Assembly: GCA_030826885.1 (NCBI GenBank) | Contig: JAUUDF010000009.1 | Span: 1 to 42,741, forward strand | DNA from: Sulfurovum sp. | GTDB lineage: Bacteria > Campylobacterota > Campylobacteria > Campylobacterales > Sulfurovaceae | Length of the DNA: 42,741 bases | Direction of reading: 5' to 3' | Shown here: one piece after another, positions 1-7,898 of the stretch | Position numbering within the stretch: position 1 is the stretch's first letter | Layout of the letters: every line of letters starts with the position of its first letter | Notes under the pieces: model-generated | What the model saw: only the letters and a program-made list of their open reading frames with translations | What the model was told of the DNA's origin: nothing | The model's database searches: none | Program-made: the position numbers and the translations under genes

Positions 1-1
1 T

Positions 2-1036
2 ATGCCCACAGATGCAATAGCACGAGTAGAACAGGCCATAGAGGAGATCAAGAGAGGGAAGATGGTCATCATGATGGATGACGAAGACAGGGAGAACGAG
101 GGAGACTTGGTCTATGCGGCGACTTTCTCTACGCCGGAGATGGTCAACTTCATGGCAAAGGAGGCGAGAGGACTTATCTGCACACCTATTACCAAAGAAC
201 TGGCGGGGCATCTTGAGCTTATGCCGATGGTCAGCCACAACGACTCCAACCACGAAACCGCGTTTACCGTCTCCATCGATTCTGCAACAGCGACAACGGG
301 TATCTCGGCGGCAGAGCGTGATGACTGCATCAGAAAGCTTGCCAACCCACTGAGCGTAGCGAATGATTTCGTCCGTCCCGGCCACATCTTTCCGCTTATT
401 GCCAAAGACGGGGGTACGCTGGTGCGTACCGGTCATACCGAAGGCTCCATCGATTTGTGCAAACTGGCAGGACTTGCTCCTGTCGGCGTGATCTGCGAGA
501 TCATCAAAGAGGACGGTACGATGGCACGTATGGATGATTTAAAAGAGTTCGCTGCCAAACATGACCTTTGTATCGTTTACATTTCCGACATTGTCGAGTA
601 CCGGCTTGCGAACGAACAGCTGGTACATAGGGTAGATACGGTTGAAACAACGCTGCGGGGTATCAAGGTCGAGAAACATACCTACAGAGATCACCTTGAC
701 CGCTGCCATACAGTCATTCAGTTCTACAAACTCCATGAACATGCAAACGTGAAATTTCACAACATCGGTACAGATATCGACCTGATACTTGACGACAAAC
801 GATTCGATGCACTCAACAATGCCATAGAATATCTCAAAAGCAATGGCGGCATACTGGTATTCCTCGATACGAAAGTCATCTCCGAAGAGCAGGCAAAGGA
901 GTTTGGCGTAGGCGCGCAGATACTCAAAGATCTGGGTGTAAAGAACATTAATCTCCTGACAACCAATACAGAAACCGAATTTGTCGGTTTGGCTGGTTTC
1001 GGACTAAATGTGACCCAAAAGACAGAGATCGTCTGA
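2..1036 (+). CDS. ribBA: RibBA-type DHBP synthase with degenerate GTP cyclohydrolase II domain
   Basis: Makes 3,4-dihydroxy-2-butanone 4-phosphate from ribulose 5-phosphate, the four-carbon precursor of riboflavin; cytosolic. Residues 1-205 are a full DHBP synthase domain: the acidic motif DDEDRENEGDL (26-36), the RTGHTEGSIDLCKLAGL block and GVICEIIKEDGTMAR are all present. Residues about 208-344 follow the GTP cyclohydrolase II fold, ending in a recognisable GAQILKDLGVKNINLLT segment. They lack the cysteine-rich zinc site and the G-E-C-L-T-G motif of active enzymes, so this half is probably inactive for GTP hydrolysis. Degenerate second halves are known in RibBA/RibBX-type proteins, including in Helicobacter. 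The ATG is the second base of the window, so upstream signals are not visible, but the N-terminus matches the family's usual start. A separate ribA is expected elsewhere in the genome. Confidence 0.93.
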   Translation: MPTDAIARVEQAIEEIKRGKMVIMMDDEDRENEGDLVYAATFSTPEMVNFMAKEARGLICTPITKELAGHLELMPMVSHNDSNHETAFTVSIDSATATTGISAAERDDCIRKLANPLSVANDFVRPGHIFPLIAKDGGTLVRTGHTEGSIDLCKLAGLAPVGVICEIIKEDGTMARMDDLKEFAAKHDLCIVYISDIVEYRLANEQLVHRVDTVETTLRGIKVEKHTYRDHLDRCHTVIQFYKLHEHANVKFHNIGTDIDLILDDKRFDALNNAIEYLKSNGGILVFLDTKVISEEQAKEFGVGAQILKDLGVKNINLLTTNTETEFVGLAGFGLNVTQKTEIV

Positions 1037-1165
1037 TCTTTTGGCATATTGTTACAAATGGGACAATTTTACTCCCAATTAAAAAAATCTTCGTTAAGTC
1101 TTTTTAAATCTTTCAACTTTATGTTACACTTGTTTTAACAAATTATGAAATGTAAGAGGTATACC

Positions 1166-3115
1166 ATGAAAGAACACCGACCTGTATATGACCCAAATCC
1201 GGACTTTGCACAACAAGCAGCCATTAAAAGTATGGATGAATACTGGGAACTGCAAAACCGTGCCAAAGAGGACTATGAAGGATTCTGGAAATCATTTGCT
1301 GATGAAAAGATAGACTGGCTTGCACCGTACGACAAGGTACTCGATGAGAGTGATGCACCGTTTTACAAGTGGTTCACCAACGGAAAGCTTAATGTCTGTA
1401 ATCAGTGTGTAGACAGACATCTTGCCGATAAAGCAGAGAAGACCGCCATTCTTTTTGAAGGTGACAGGGGTGATGTAGAGCATATAACCTACGCACAGCT
1501 CTCTTTGCGAGTGAATAAAATGGCCAACCTGCTGCGCGAGCAGTTTGGTATCCAGAAGGGAGACCGTGTCGTACTCTATATGCCTATGATACCAGAAGCG
1601 GCGTATGCCATGCTGGCATGTGCGCGTATAGGAGCCATCCACTCTATTGTTTTTGGCGGATTTTCTGCCGAAGCACTCAAAGACCGTATTGAGGATGCAG
1701 AGGCAAAACTTGTTATTACAGCTGACGGCGCTTACCGAAAAGGAAAGCCCTACATGCTCAAGCAGGTGGTCGATGAGGCTCTCAGTGAGGGTGGGGAGAG
1801 TGTTGAAGCCGTGCTTGTTGTCAAACGCAACAATGAGGAGATAGCTTGGGTAGAAGGTCGTGACCATGACTACAATGCACTTATAGATCAGCAGCATGCG
1901 GAATGTCCTTTTGAGGTGATGGACAGTGAAGATCCGCTCTTTTTGCTTTATACATCGGGAAGTACCGGAAAGCCTAAAGGAGTACAGCATGCAAGTGCAG
2001 GATATATTCTCTGGGCACAGATGACCATGGAGTGGGTCTTTGACATTAAAGACAAAGATGTTTACTGGTGTACGGCAGATATTGGTTGGATTACCGGGCA
2101 TACCTATATTATTTACGGACCGCTTGCAGCGGGTGCAACTACAGTCATGTTCGAGGGTGTACCGACCTATCCCGATGCCGGACGTGCATGGAAGATGGTG
2201 GAAGATCACAAGATAAGCCAGTTCTATACAGCACCGACAGCCATTCGTGTGCTGCATAAGATGGGTGAAGAGGAACCGAAAAAATATGATCTCAGTTCAC
2301 TTAAAGTGCTCGGAACCGTTGGTGAACCGATCGATCCTCCGGCATGGAAATGGTACTACGAGGTTGTCGGCGGTTCACGCTGTGCCATTGTCGATACCTG
2401 GTGGCAGACCGAAACAGGCGGACACATGATCAGTCCGTTGCCGGGTGCAACGCCAATCAAGCCTGCCTGTGCGACATTGCCGCTTCCGGGTATTATGGCA
2501 GAAGTGATCGATCCTGACGGTACACCCAAAGAGGTTAATGAGACCGGACTGCTCTGTATTACCAAACCGTGGCCAAGTATGATACGCACCATTTGGGGCG
2601 ATCCTGAACGCTATAAAAAATCGTACTTTGGGGATGCGGTCAAAGACGGAAAGCCTGTCTACTTCTCGGGTGACGGTGCACTGGTCGATGATCTTGGATA
2701 CATTACTATTACCGGTCGTGTCGATGATGTCATCAATGTTTCAGGGCACCGTCTTGGTACGGCAGAAATAGAAGCGGCAGTTAAAAAAGATGATTCTGTC
2801 GCTGAAGTGGCTGTGGTCGGAAAACCGCACGATATTAAAGGTGAGTCGATCTTCGTCTATGTGGTACTCAAAGAGGGACATATCAACAAAGATATCAAGA
2901 ACCACATCAACCAACTGCTTGCCGAAGAGATAGGCAACATTGCCAAAGCGGACCATGTTATTGAAGTTCCGGGACTGCCGAAGACCCGATCAGGCAAGAT
3001 TATGCGTCGTATTTTGCGTTCTATTGCCAAGGGGGAACCCATCACACAGGATACCTCCACACTTGAAGACCCATCCATTGTTGATGCGATCATCGAGAAG
3101 GCGAGAGAGGCGTAA
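1166..3115 (+). CDS. acs: acetyl-CoA synthetase (AMP-forming)
   Basis: Activates acetate to acetyl-CoA through acetyl-AMP, in the cytosol. The 649-residue length matches the family (about 650). Visible motifs are the P-loop-like [11 protein letters not shown] (from residue 262), the acyl-adenylate signature [11 protein letters not shown], and [14 protein letters not shown] near the C-terminus. K611 in that last motif is the equivalent of the lysine whose acetylation switches off other Acs enzymes. An in-frame ATG at 1145 exists, but the ATG at 1166 is preceded by AAGAGG at a normal distance, so I use 1166. The gene stands alone. It converges on the uracil-DNA glycosylase gene with only 13 bases between the two stop codons. 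The 129-base upstream gap is AT-rich and must hold the promoter, but no convincing -10 box stands out. Confidence 0.95.
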   Translation: MKEHRPVYDPNPDFAQQAAIKSMDEYWELQNRAKEDYEGFWKSFADEKIDWLAPYDKVLDESDAPFYKWFTNGKLNVCNQCVDRHLADKAEKTAILFEGDRGDVEHITYAQLSLRVNKMANLLREQFGIQKGDRVVLYMPMIPEAAYAMLACARIGAIHSIVFGGFSAEALKDRIEDAEAKLVITADGAYRKGKPYMLKQVVDEALSEGGESVEAVLVVKRNNEEIAWVEGRDHDYNALIDQQHAECPFEVMDSEDPLFLLYTSGSTGKPKGVQHASAGYILWAQMTMEWVFDIKDKDVYWCTADIGWITGHTYIIYGPLAAGATTVMFEGVPTYPDAGRAWKMVEDHKISQFYTAPTAIRVLHKMGEEEPKKYDLSSLKVLGTVGEPIDPPAWKWYYEVVGGSRCAIVDTWWQTETGGHMISPLPGATPIKPACATLPLPGIMAEVIDPDGTPKEVNETGLLCITKPWPSMIRTIWGDPERYKKSYFGDAVKDGKPVYFSGDGALVDDLGYITITGRVDDVINVSGHRLGTAEIEAAVKKDDSVAEVAVVGKPHDIKGESIFVYVVLKEGHINKDIKNHINQLLAEEIGNIAKADHVIEVPGLPKTRSGKIMRRILRSIAKGEPITQDTSTLEDPSIVDAIIEKAREA

Positions 3116-3128
3116 GTCTCTGCCCCTG

Positions 3129-3803
3129 TTACTGCACAAGTTTTTCCATCAGGACTTTGACTTTCTTCAAATCTTCAAATACCTCTTTTTTTGCACTCGG
3201 GTTTCTAAGCAGAAAACTCGGATGGTAGGTGGGTATAAGTGTATATCCGTTTTGTTCACGGATGGTGCCGCGAACTTTGGTAATACCGGTTTCATCACCA
3301 GTCATGTAGTGGTATGCCGTAGCACCGAGCGTCACAATGATGCGCGGTTTGATGAGCTCTATCTGTTTGAGTAGAAAGGGTTGGCAGGTATGTGCCTCTT
3401 CTGGTGTCGGCACACGGTTTTGCGGCGGACGGCACTTGATAATGTTGGCAATGTATGTCTCTTTGCGTTCAATGAGCAGTACATTTTCTATCATCTTTGT
3501 CAGCAGTTCGCCGGAACGTCCGACAAAAGGTCTGCCCATACTGTCTTCGGTCGCCCCAGGCGCCTCGCCGATGAACATGATTTTCGCATGCGGATTTCCC
3601 TCTCCAAAGACCACGTTTTTGCGGCTTTTGCTCAGCTCGCAGAGATGACATTGCAGTGCCTGTGTTCTAAGTTTGTCAATGGTGTCAGGGAGACTGAGGT
3701 CGGGTTCGATGCCTTTGCAGATTGCCGCATCGGTATAGCGGTAACCAAGCTGTTTGAGCAGATAAAGCTGTTTGAGAAGTAGTGCGTTTTTGAGGTTTTT
3801 CAT
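3129..3803 (-). CDS. family 4 (4Fe-4S) uracil-DNA glycosylase
   Basis: Removes uracil from DNA to start base-excision repair. The 224-residue protein carries the four cysteines expected for the family 4 iron-sulfur cluster: C52-x2-C55, C124 and C140. It also has the catalytic-region motif GEAPGATED (79-87) and the downstream HPSFLL motif (H194). The N-terminal 45 residues are a lysine- and leucine-rich extension often seen in Campylobacterota homologues. It could be confused with a phage-type DNA polymerase-related UDG, but the cysteine spacing is decisive. A -10 hexamer lies only about 7 bases before the ATG and there is no Shine-Dalgarno sequence, so its mRNA is probably leaderless or nearly so. 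The VWA-like gene lies upstream on the same strand, 43 bases away. Confidence 0.9.
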   Translation of the reverse strand: MKNLKNALLLKQLYLLKQLGYRYTDAAICKGIEPDLSLPDTIDKLRTQALQCHLCELSKSRKNVVFGEGNPHAKIMFIGEAPGATEDSMGRPFVGRSGELLTKMIENVLLIERKETYIANIIKCRPPQNRVPTPEEAHTCQPFLLKQIELIKPRIIVTLGATAYHYMTGDETGITKVRGTIREQNGYTLIPTYHPSFLLRNPSAKKEVFEDLKKVKVLMEKLVQ

Positions 3804-3809
3804 AGGGGC

Positions 3810-3815
3810 ATTATA
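3810..3815 (-). promoter_or_regulatory. -10 box for the uracil-DNA glycosylase gene, near-leaderless
   Basis: On the minus strand the hexamer TATAAT sits in the context GGGGCTATAATGCCCC. This also makes a short inverted repeat (GGGGC/GCCCC). Transcription would begin about 7 bases downstream, at or beside the ATG at 3803. No Shine-Dalgarno sequence lies in between. Confidence 0.55.
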
Positions 3816-3846
3816 GCCCCATCACTATTACAGACATCTTGCCAGT

Positions 3847-4659
3847 TTACTCAATGTCATCAAGCAGCATCGGTGTACCGATCGCTTTGAGGTTGGCATG
3901 GGCATTGAAAAAATAGTCTTTCCAGAGAGCGGTAAGTCTCTCGATGCTTTTGGCATCACGGTAGGCTTTGGCATTGGATGTGGCACCCACACCGATCATA
4001 TAGATCCGCGCATTGTCGAAATCTGCCATAAATCCGCTGTCGGCGATTTTTTGAAGCTCTTTTTTTCTGTCTATCTTTTTGATGCCGCCCTTATGATAGA
4101 AAGTGGTAATAGCAGAATGCTCCATACCGTCCGAGACGATCAGTACTACTTTTTCACTGGCACCGGAAGCACGTATGACATTTTTGGAAAGGTCGTGCAG
4201 TGAGCGGAAAATGTCGGAGTGGGGGAGCTTCTTGTTCGCACCCTTAAGGACATGCACCAGAGCTTTTGTCGCCTTCTTTTTGGCATAGCGGTACTGTCCG
4301 TTCATGCAGGCTTTGTACTTACGGAGCTTCTTTTTGGAAATGTCGTATTCCGCTTTTTTTGCAAGCAACGGCTCGACATAGCCTTCATAGGCGACATCGG
4401 CATATTTTCCGTTGGCATTTGCGGAGAATGAGGCGATGGTAACGGCATTGGCGTTTTTAATGAAATGCATCATGTTTTTGTAAATGTATATCATCATCTT
4501 TTTATCCAGCGGTGTGGTCTGGTCAACAAGAATGAAAAGCTCTTTGGCAGGGGTGTTTTCATCCAGATGGATATCGAGTGCCTTGTAGCAGCTTGGCACA
4601 TCGTTTCGGGCAGCGAGCAGGGCGCTTAGGGTAAGCAGTGTAAGGAGTATGCGTTTCAT
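3847..4659 (-). CDS. secreted VWA-like protein, unknown function
   Basis: I do not recognise a named gene. The 270-residue protein starts with a signal peptide (MKRILLTLLTLSALLAA). The rest resembles a von Willebrand A fold: a hydrophobic strand ending in a degenerate MIDAS motif, D46-Q-T48-T-P50 instead of DxSxS, and later strand-like segments VVLIVSDGMEHS and ARIYMIGVGA. A lysine-rich middle (about 105-145) is unusual. Metal binding may be altered because the second serine of the MIDAS is a proline. The start at 4659 is chosen because an in-frame upstream extension lies inside the neighbouring gene, while this ATG begins a signal peptide and has GGA at the right distance. Only one base separates it from the stop of the membrane-protein gene, so the two are surely co-transcribed and probably act together at the envelope. 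Confidence 0.72.
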   Translation of the reverse strand: MKRILLTLLTLSALLAARNDVPSCYKALDIHLDENTPAKELFILVDQTTPLDKKMMIYIYKNMMHFIKNANAVTIASFSANANGKYADVAYEGYVEPLLAKKAEYDISKKKLRKYKACMNGQYRYAKKKATKALVHVLKGANKKLPHSDIFRSLHDLSKNVIRASGASEKVVLIVSDGMEHSAITTFYHKGGIKKIDRKKELQKIADSGFMADFDNARIYMIGVGATSNAKAYRDAKSIERLTALWKDYFFNAHANLKAIGTPMLLDDIE

Positions 4660-4660
4660 C

Positions 4661-6019
4661 TTATTTGTCCTCGAATTCCAGATATTTTTTGAAGGTTCTG
4701 TCCTTGTTGTTGCGCAGCAGAGCGGTCGTCTCGGCATCGGTACCCATATTGTCGTTGATGATGTTCATTTTGTGCTGGAGCTTCTGCAGCTGTCTCTGTG
4801 CCACTCTGGCAATATGGGTCTTGGCACGCTCATAATAGGAATGGAATGCCTTTTTGGTACTGAAACCTCTGAGCAGTCTGTAGGCTTCGGCAGATTCCCG
4901 TCCGGCAAAATCGTAGTGCATACCGAAGAAGATACCCAGAATCTGGATGAATATGAAGAGCAGCCCCAGTATCATAAAGGTGGCATCGCCCCCTTTCTGG
5001 TTGGTTTCATCTTCTATGTTCGCTTCCTTGTGAGCCGTTTTGGTCTCGGTTTCGGATTTCTCATCTTGGCCAAAAAGTGCAGAAAGGTCCTCTTTCGCAT
5101 CATCTCCGCCGCCATCGGAGAAGAGTGCGCCGACATCATCGTCACTGCCCGCATCGGCATCACCGAAAGGCGAGCCGCTGTCATCGTTGAAAATGTTGAT
5201 GGCGCTCTCGTGTGCCGAAGCGATCTCCTGGACAAGTACCTGATGTCTGATATAGGTCGCGCCTATTGCGACGGCAATGATGAATGCCAGTGTCAGAATG
5301 GTCTTGGTGTAGGTGGTGGTCACCCGGTCGTTGACATCGAGACGGTTGAGCATACGGATGTAGTTTGGAGAATCCTTGTCATCGAAGGTATTGTCAATGG
5401 TAATGAGCTTTTCATCCGGCTTGAGGTCTCGCCAGTTGTGTCCGCCGCCATTGTCGTTCTTGTACCAGCGTCTAATTTTTTTGATGAGCGTGTTTTTGTG
5501 CAGCTCCTGCCCTGTCAGGTGGGTCAGCCACACAAGCAGTATGGCAAGCATCGCTGCTACGCCGATGGCACCTTTTTGCTGTGTTGCTTCGGAAGCACCG
5601 GGGATGGTAAAGCCCGCAAGCACATAGGCGAATCCGAATGCTTCGACGATGACAAGCACAAAGATCATCACCCAGATGAATGTCGGTGTGGGTTTGCGCC
5701 CAAGCTCTCCTGCGGCATGAAGGTAGTCCTTCGCTTCATCGTAGGATTCGTCGTCGACATCAACCTTTTCATAGAAGTTGTAGTAGTCGCGGCAAAGACG
5801 CTCTTCGGAGTAGAACCATTTGTGGTTCTCATCGAAGCCTTCGATATCTTTTGCCAGTCGCGATATTTTACCGATGAAGGGGAAGTTGTAGCTAAAATTC
5901 AGCCACCAAAACTTTACCTCCTGCCAGTGCGTGATCATAAAGGCCAGTACGATTGCGGCAAAGACCAAAAGCAGTGTTTCTATTTGATGCATCATAATAA
6001 ATGCCCATATTTTGTCCAT
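4661..6019 (-). CDS. five-helix membrane protein, partner of the VWA-like protein
   Basis: Unrecognised 452-residue inner-membrane protein. Likely membrane segments are residues 12-30, 114-138, 151-168, 239-257 and 347-367. Between the last two is a long acidic, glycine-rich stretch (about 275-345). It contains two copies of a short motif, DDVGALFSD and EDLSALFGQD, which look like docking peptides on a flexible linker. The C-terminal 80 residues are rich in lysine, arginine and glutamine and may form a cytosolic coiled coil. The ATG has AAGGAG eight bases upstream, and a TATAAT -10 lies at 6048-6053 on this strand. It is first in a two-gene unit with the VWA-like gene. A mechanosensing, proteolytic or scaffold role would be guesswork. 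Confidence 0.68.
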   Translation of the reverse strand: MDKIWAFIMMHQIETLLLVFAAIVLAFMITHWQEVKFWWLNFSYNFPFIGKISRLAKDIEGFDENHKWFYSEERLCRDYYNFYEKVDVDDESYDEAKDYLHAAGELGRKPTPTFIWVMIFVLVIVEAFGFAYVLAGFTIPGASEATQQKGAIGVAAMLAILLVWLTHLTGQELHKNTLIKKIRRWYKNDNGGGHNWRDLKPDEKLITIDNTFDDKDSPNYIRMLNRLDVNDRVTTTYTKTILTLAFIIAVAIGATYIRHQVLVQEIASAHESAINIFNDDSGSPFGDADAGSDDDVGALFSDGGGDDAKEDLSALFGQDEKSETETKTAHKEANIEDETNQKGGDATFMILGLLFIFIQILGIFFGMHYDFAGRESAEAYRLLRGFSTKKAFHSYYERAKTHIARVAQRQLQKLQHKMNIINDNMGTDAETTALLRNNKDRTFKKYLEFEDK

Positions 6020-6047
6020 CGATTTCTCCTTCTTGTTATCGGATTAG

Positions 6048-6053
6048 ATTATA
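6048..6053 (-). promoter_or_regulatory. -10 box for the membrane protein/VWA operon
   Basis: TATAAT on the minus strand, 29 bases before the ATG at 6019, with an AT-rich upstream region and no clear -35. This is usual for Campylobacterota sigma-70 promoters. Confidence 0.5.
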
Positions 6054-6121
6054 TCCAAAAATTATTTGAGAATCTTCATGGAGTGATAATGGTAAAGTGA
6101 GTCGTTTTATTTGTTTAGTGC

Positions 6122-6127
6122 TATAAT
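6122..6127 (+). promoter_or_regulatory. -10 box for the receiver gene
   Basis: GTGCTATAATG places a perfect TATAAT 56 bases before the receiver start codon, giving a 5' leader of roughly 50 bases. It probably also drives the EAL gene downstream. Confidence 0.5.
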
Positions 6128-6183
6128 GTAATGAAATAATTTGGTAGTGATGATGGACACAACAGATATAAAAAGGAGTAGAG

Positions 6184-6573
6184 ATGGCAGAGAAGCGTAT
6201 ATTGATTGTCGATGATGTCAATTTCAACATTGAGTTTGAGACGAAGCTGATTAAAAACCTGATGGTCGGGTATAAAAAAACCATTCATATTGACGAGGCG
6301 CACAGTGTTGAAGAGGCATTGAAAATGATCGATCAGAATGAGAGCTATGATGCGATGATCATCGATATGAATCTTCCTGACGGTTCCGGTGTAGACGTCG
6401 CCAAAGCGGCACGAAAGAAAGATGAAGGCACACGGCTTGCTGCTCTGACGATATACCCAAATGAATATGAAGCGGAACGTGCCCATTTTGACCTTTTTCT
6501 AAAGAAGCCTATAATGATGGATATATACAAGCAAAATTTTATACGACTGCTTCAATTGCCGGAGATGGGATGA
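6184..6573 (+). CDS. single-domain response regulator
   Basis: A 129-residue stand-alone receiver (CheY-like) with no output domain. The acidic pocket is D10-D11, the phosphoacceptor is D61 (in MIIDMNLPDGSG), the switch threonine is about T89 and the conserved lysine is K107 or K108 followed by proline. AAGGAG lies eight bases before the ATG. It is followed 38 bases later by the EAL protein gene, so the two may be co-transcribed. In this island it could be a phosphoryl shuttle between the hybrid kinases and the Hpt protein, or a CheY-like output. The sequence alone does not decide. Confidence 0.88.
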   Translation: MAEKRILIVDDVNFNIEFETKLIKNLMVGYKKTIHIDEAHSVEEALKMIDQNESYDAMIIDMNLPDGSGVDVAKAARKKDEGTRLAALTIYPNEYEAERAHFDLFLKKPIMMDIYKQNFIRLLQLPEMG

Positions 6574-6611
6574 TTGATTAAAGCGTTTAAGGGAGGAGGG
6601 AACTTTTTTTA

Positions 6612-7898
6612 ATGCATGATCATGATAGAGACCAAGTGACGGGACTGTATACAAAAAATAGTCTGATTACAATTATCTCCAAGCGTTTTGCGAACTTTCC
6701 CTCAGTACCGCCTACCGGGCTACTCTATATGGAATTTGATAATCTTGATCGTTTCAATGATATTTTCGGTTTTGAGATTGATGATCATATTTTGCAGAAA
6801 CTGACGCAACGCATAGCATCAAACCTAAATGATGAAATCTTTGCCAGAGTTGATTCATACCGTTTTGCAGTTGCAACATCGTATGATGCCGAAGAAGAGC
6901 TTGAAAATTTGGCGGAGACAATCATTACTATACTTGGAGAACCGTTTACTGTAGAGGGTGCGATTTTTTATGTGACGGCAACCATAGGTATTGCAACAGT
7001 TTCCGATAAAGTTGTCAATGCATCAATGCTTCTGAGGCATGCGGAAAGTACCATGCAACATCTGCAAAAAAAAGGAACGAACCATATTGGATTTTATGTT
7101 CCGACAGATGAATCACATTTGAAAAAAGAACTTCAAATAATCAAAGAACTTCCCATTGCAATCGATAAACGAGAATTACAGGTGGTCTATCAGCCACAGT
7201 ATTCCCTGAAAAAAGGAACCTGTATCGGAGCTGAAGTACTTATTCGCTGGAATCATCCTGTACTGGGGGCAATACCTCCGAATGTATTTATTCCGCTTGC
7301 GGAGAAAAGCGGGATGATTATCCCGTTAACGGTCAATATTCTTATTGATGTATCACGCATGTTTGAAAAACTTTACGCAGTCGGGAAGAGAGATTTTTCC
7401 CTCTCTGTGAATATGCCTTCATCGGTATTGATGGAACATAGTTTTCTTGAAACGATGGCATCGCTTCAGGAGCTTTACGGACTCTCGAATAAAGCACTCT
7501 TCATAGAGATAATGGAAGATACAATTCCGGAGAATATCGATACATTCATTCATCTTTTGCATCAAGTAAAAGAGATGGGTATTGGTATTGCGTTAGATGA
7601 TTTTGGAACGGGGCATACATCTTTGCACTATTTGATTAATTTTCCGGCAGATACAGTGAAAATAGACCGTTCATTTGTTCAGGGAATAGACACTAACGAA
7701 AAGAGTCGTCTGCTTTTTCATGCAATTTACTATATGGCTTCTGCACTTGGAATGAACGTAGTTGCAGAAGGGGTTGAAAAAAAAGAGGAAATAGATATAC
7801 TGAATAAACTTGACGATATTGTAGTTCAGGGATATTATTATAGTGCCCCGGTTTCGTCAGAGAAGCTGTTGTCACTTGTTGTCGATACGGAAGGTTAG
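6612..7898 (+). CDS. c-di-GMP phosphodiesterase with degenerate GGDEF domain
   Basis: A soluble 428-residue protein. Residues 5-165 are a GGDEF fold, but the signature loop reads VDSYRF (80-85) instead of GGDEF/GGEEF, so it should not make c-di-GMP. Residues about 178-425 are an EAL domain with its catalytic set intact: E in EVL (208-210), N267, E299, DDFGTG (329-334), K350, E386 and Q406. It is therefore predicted to cleave c-di-GMP, perhaps with the GGDEF half acting as a GTP sensor. There are no membrane segments or sensor domain. A GGGAGGAGGG Shine-Dalgarno lies 11 bases before the ATG. The 3' end overlaps the stop codon of the convergent hybrid kinase gene by four bases. The preceding receiver gene is the likely operon partner. 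Confidence 0.9.
   Translation: MHDHDRDQVTGLYTKNSLITIISKRFANFPSVPPTGLLYMEFDNLDRFNDIFGFEIDDHILQKLTQRIASNLNDEIFARVDSYRFAVATSYDAEEELENLAETIITILGEPFTVEGAIFYVTATIGIATVSDKVVNASMLLRHAESTMQHLQKKGTNHIGFYVPTDESHLKKELQIIKELPIAIDKRELQVVYQPQYSLKKGTCIGAEVLIRWNHPVLGAIPPNVFIPLAEKSGMIIPLTVNILIDVSRMFEKLYAVGKRDFSLSVNMPSSVLMEHSFLETMASLQELYGLSNKALFIEIMEDTIPENIDTFIHLLHQVKEMGIGIALDDFGTGHTSLHYLINFPADTVKIDRSFVQGIDTNEKSRLLFHAIYYMASALGMNVVAEGVEKKEEIDILNKLDDIVVQGYYYSAPVSSEKLLSLVVDTEG

Noticed and set aside
4649-6100. Long open frame on the + strand opposite the membrane protein gene
   Set aside because: Composition rich in cysteine, histidine and valine without domain sense, no ribosome site, and it mirrors the true gene on the other strand, which has signal, promoter and helices.
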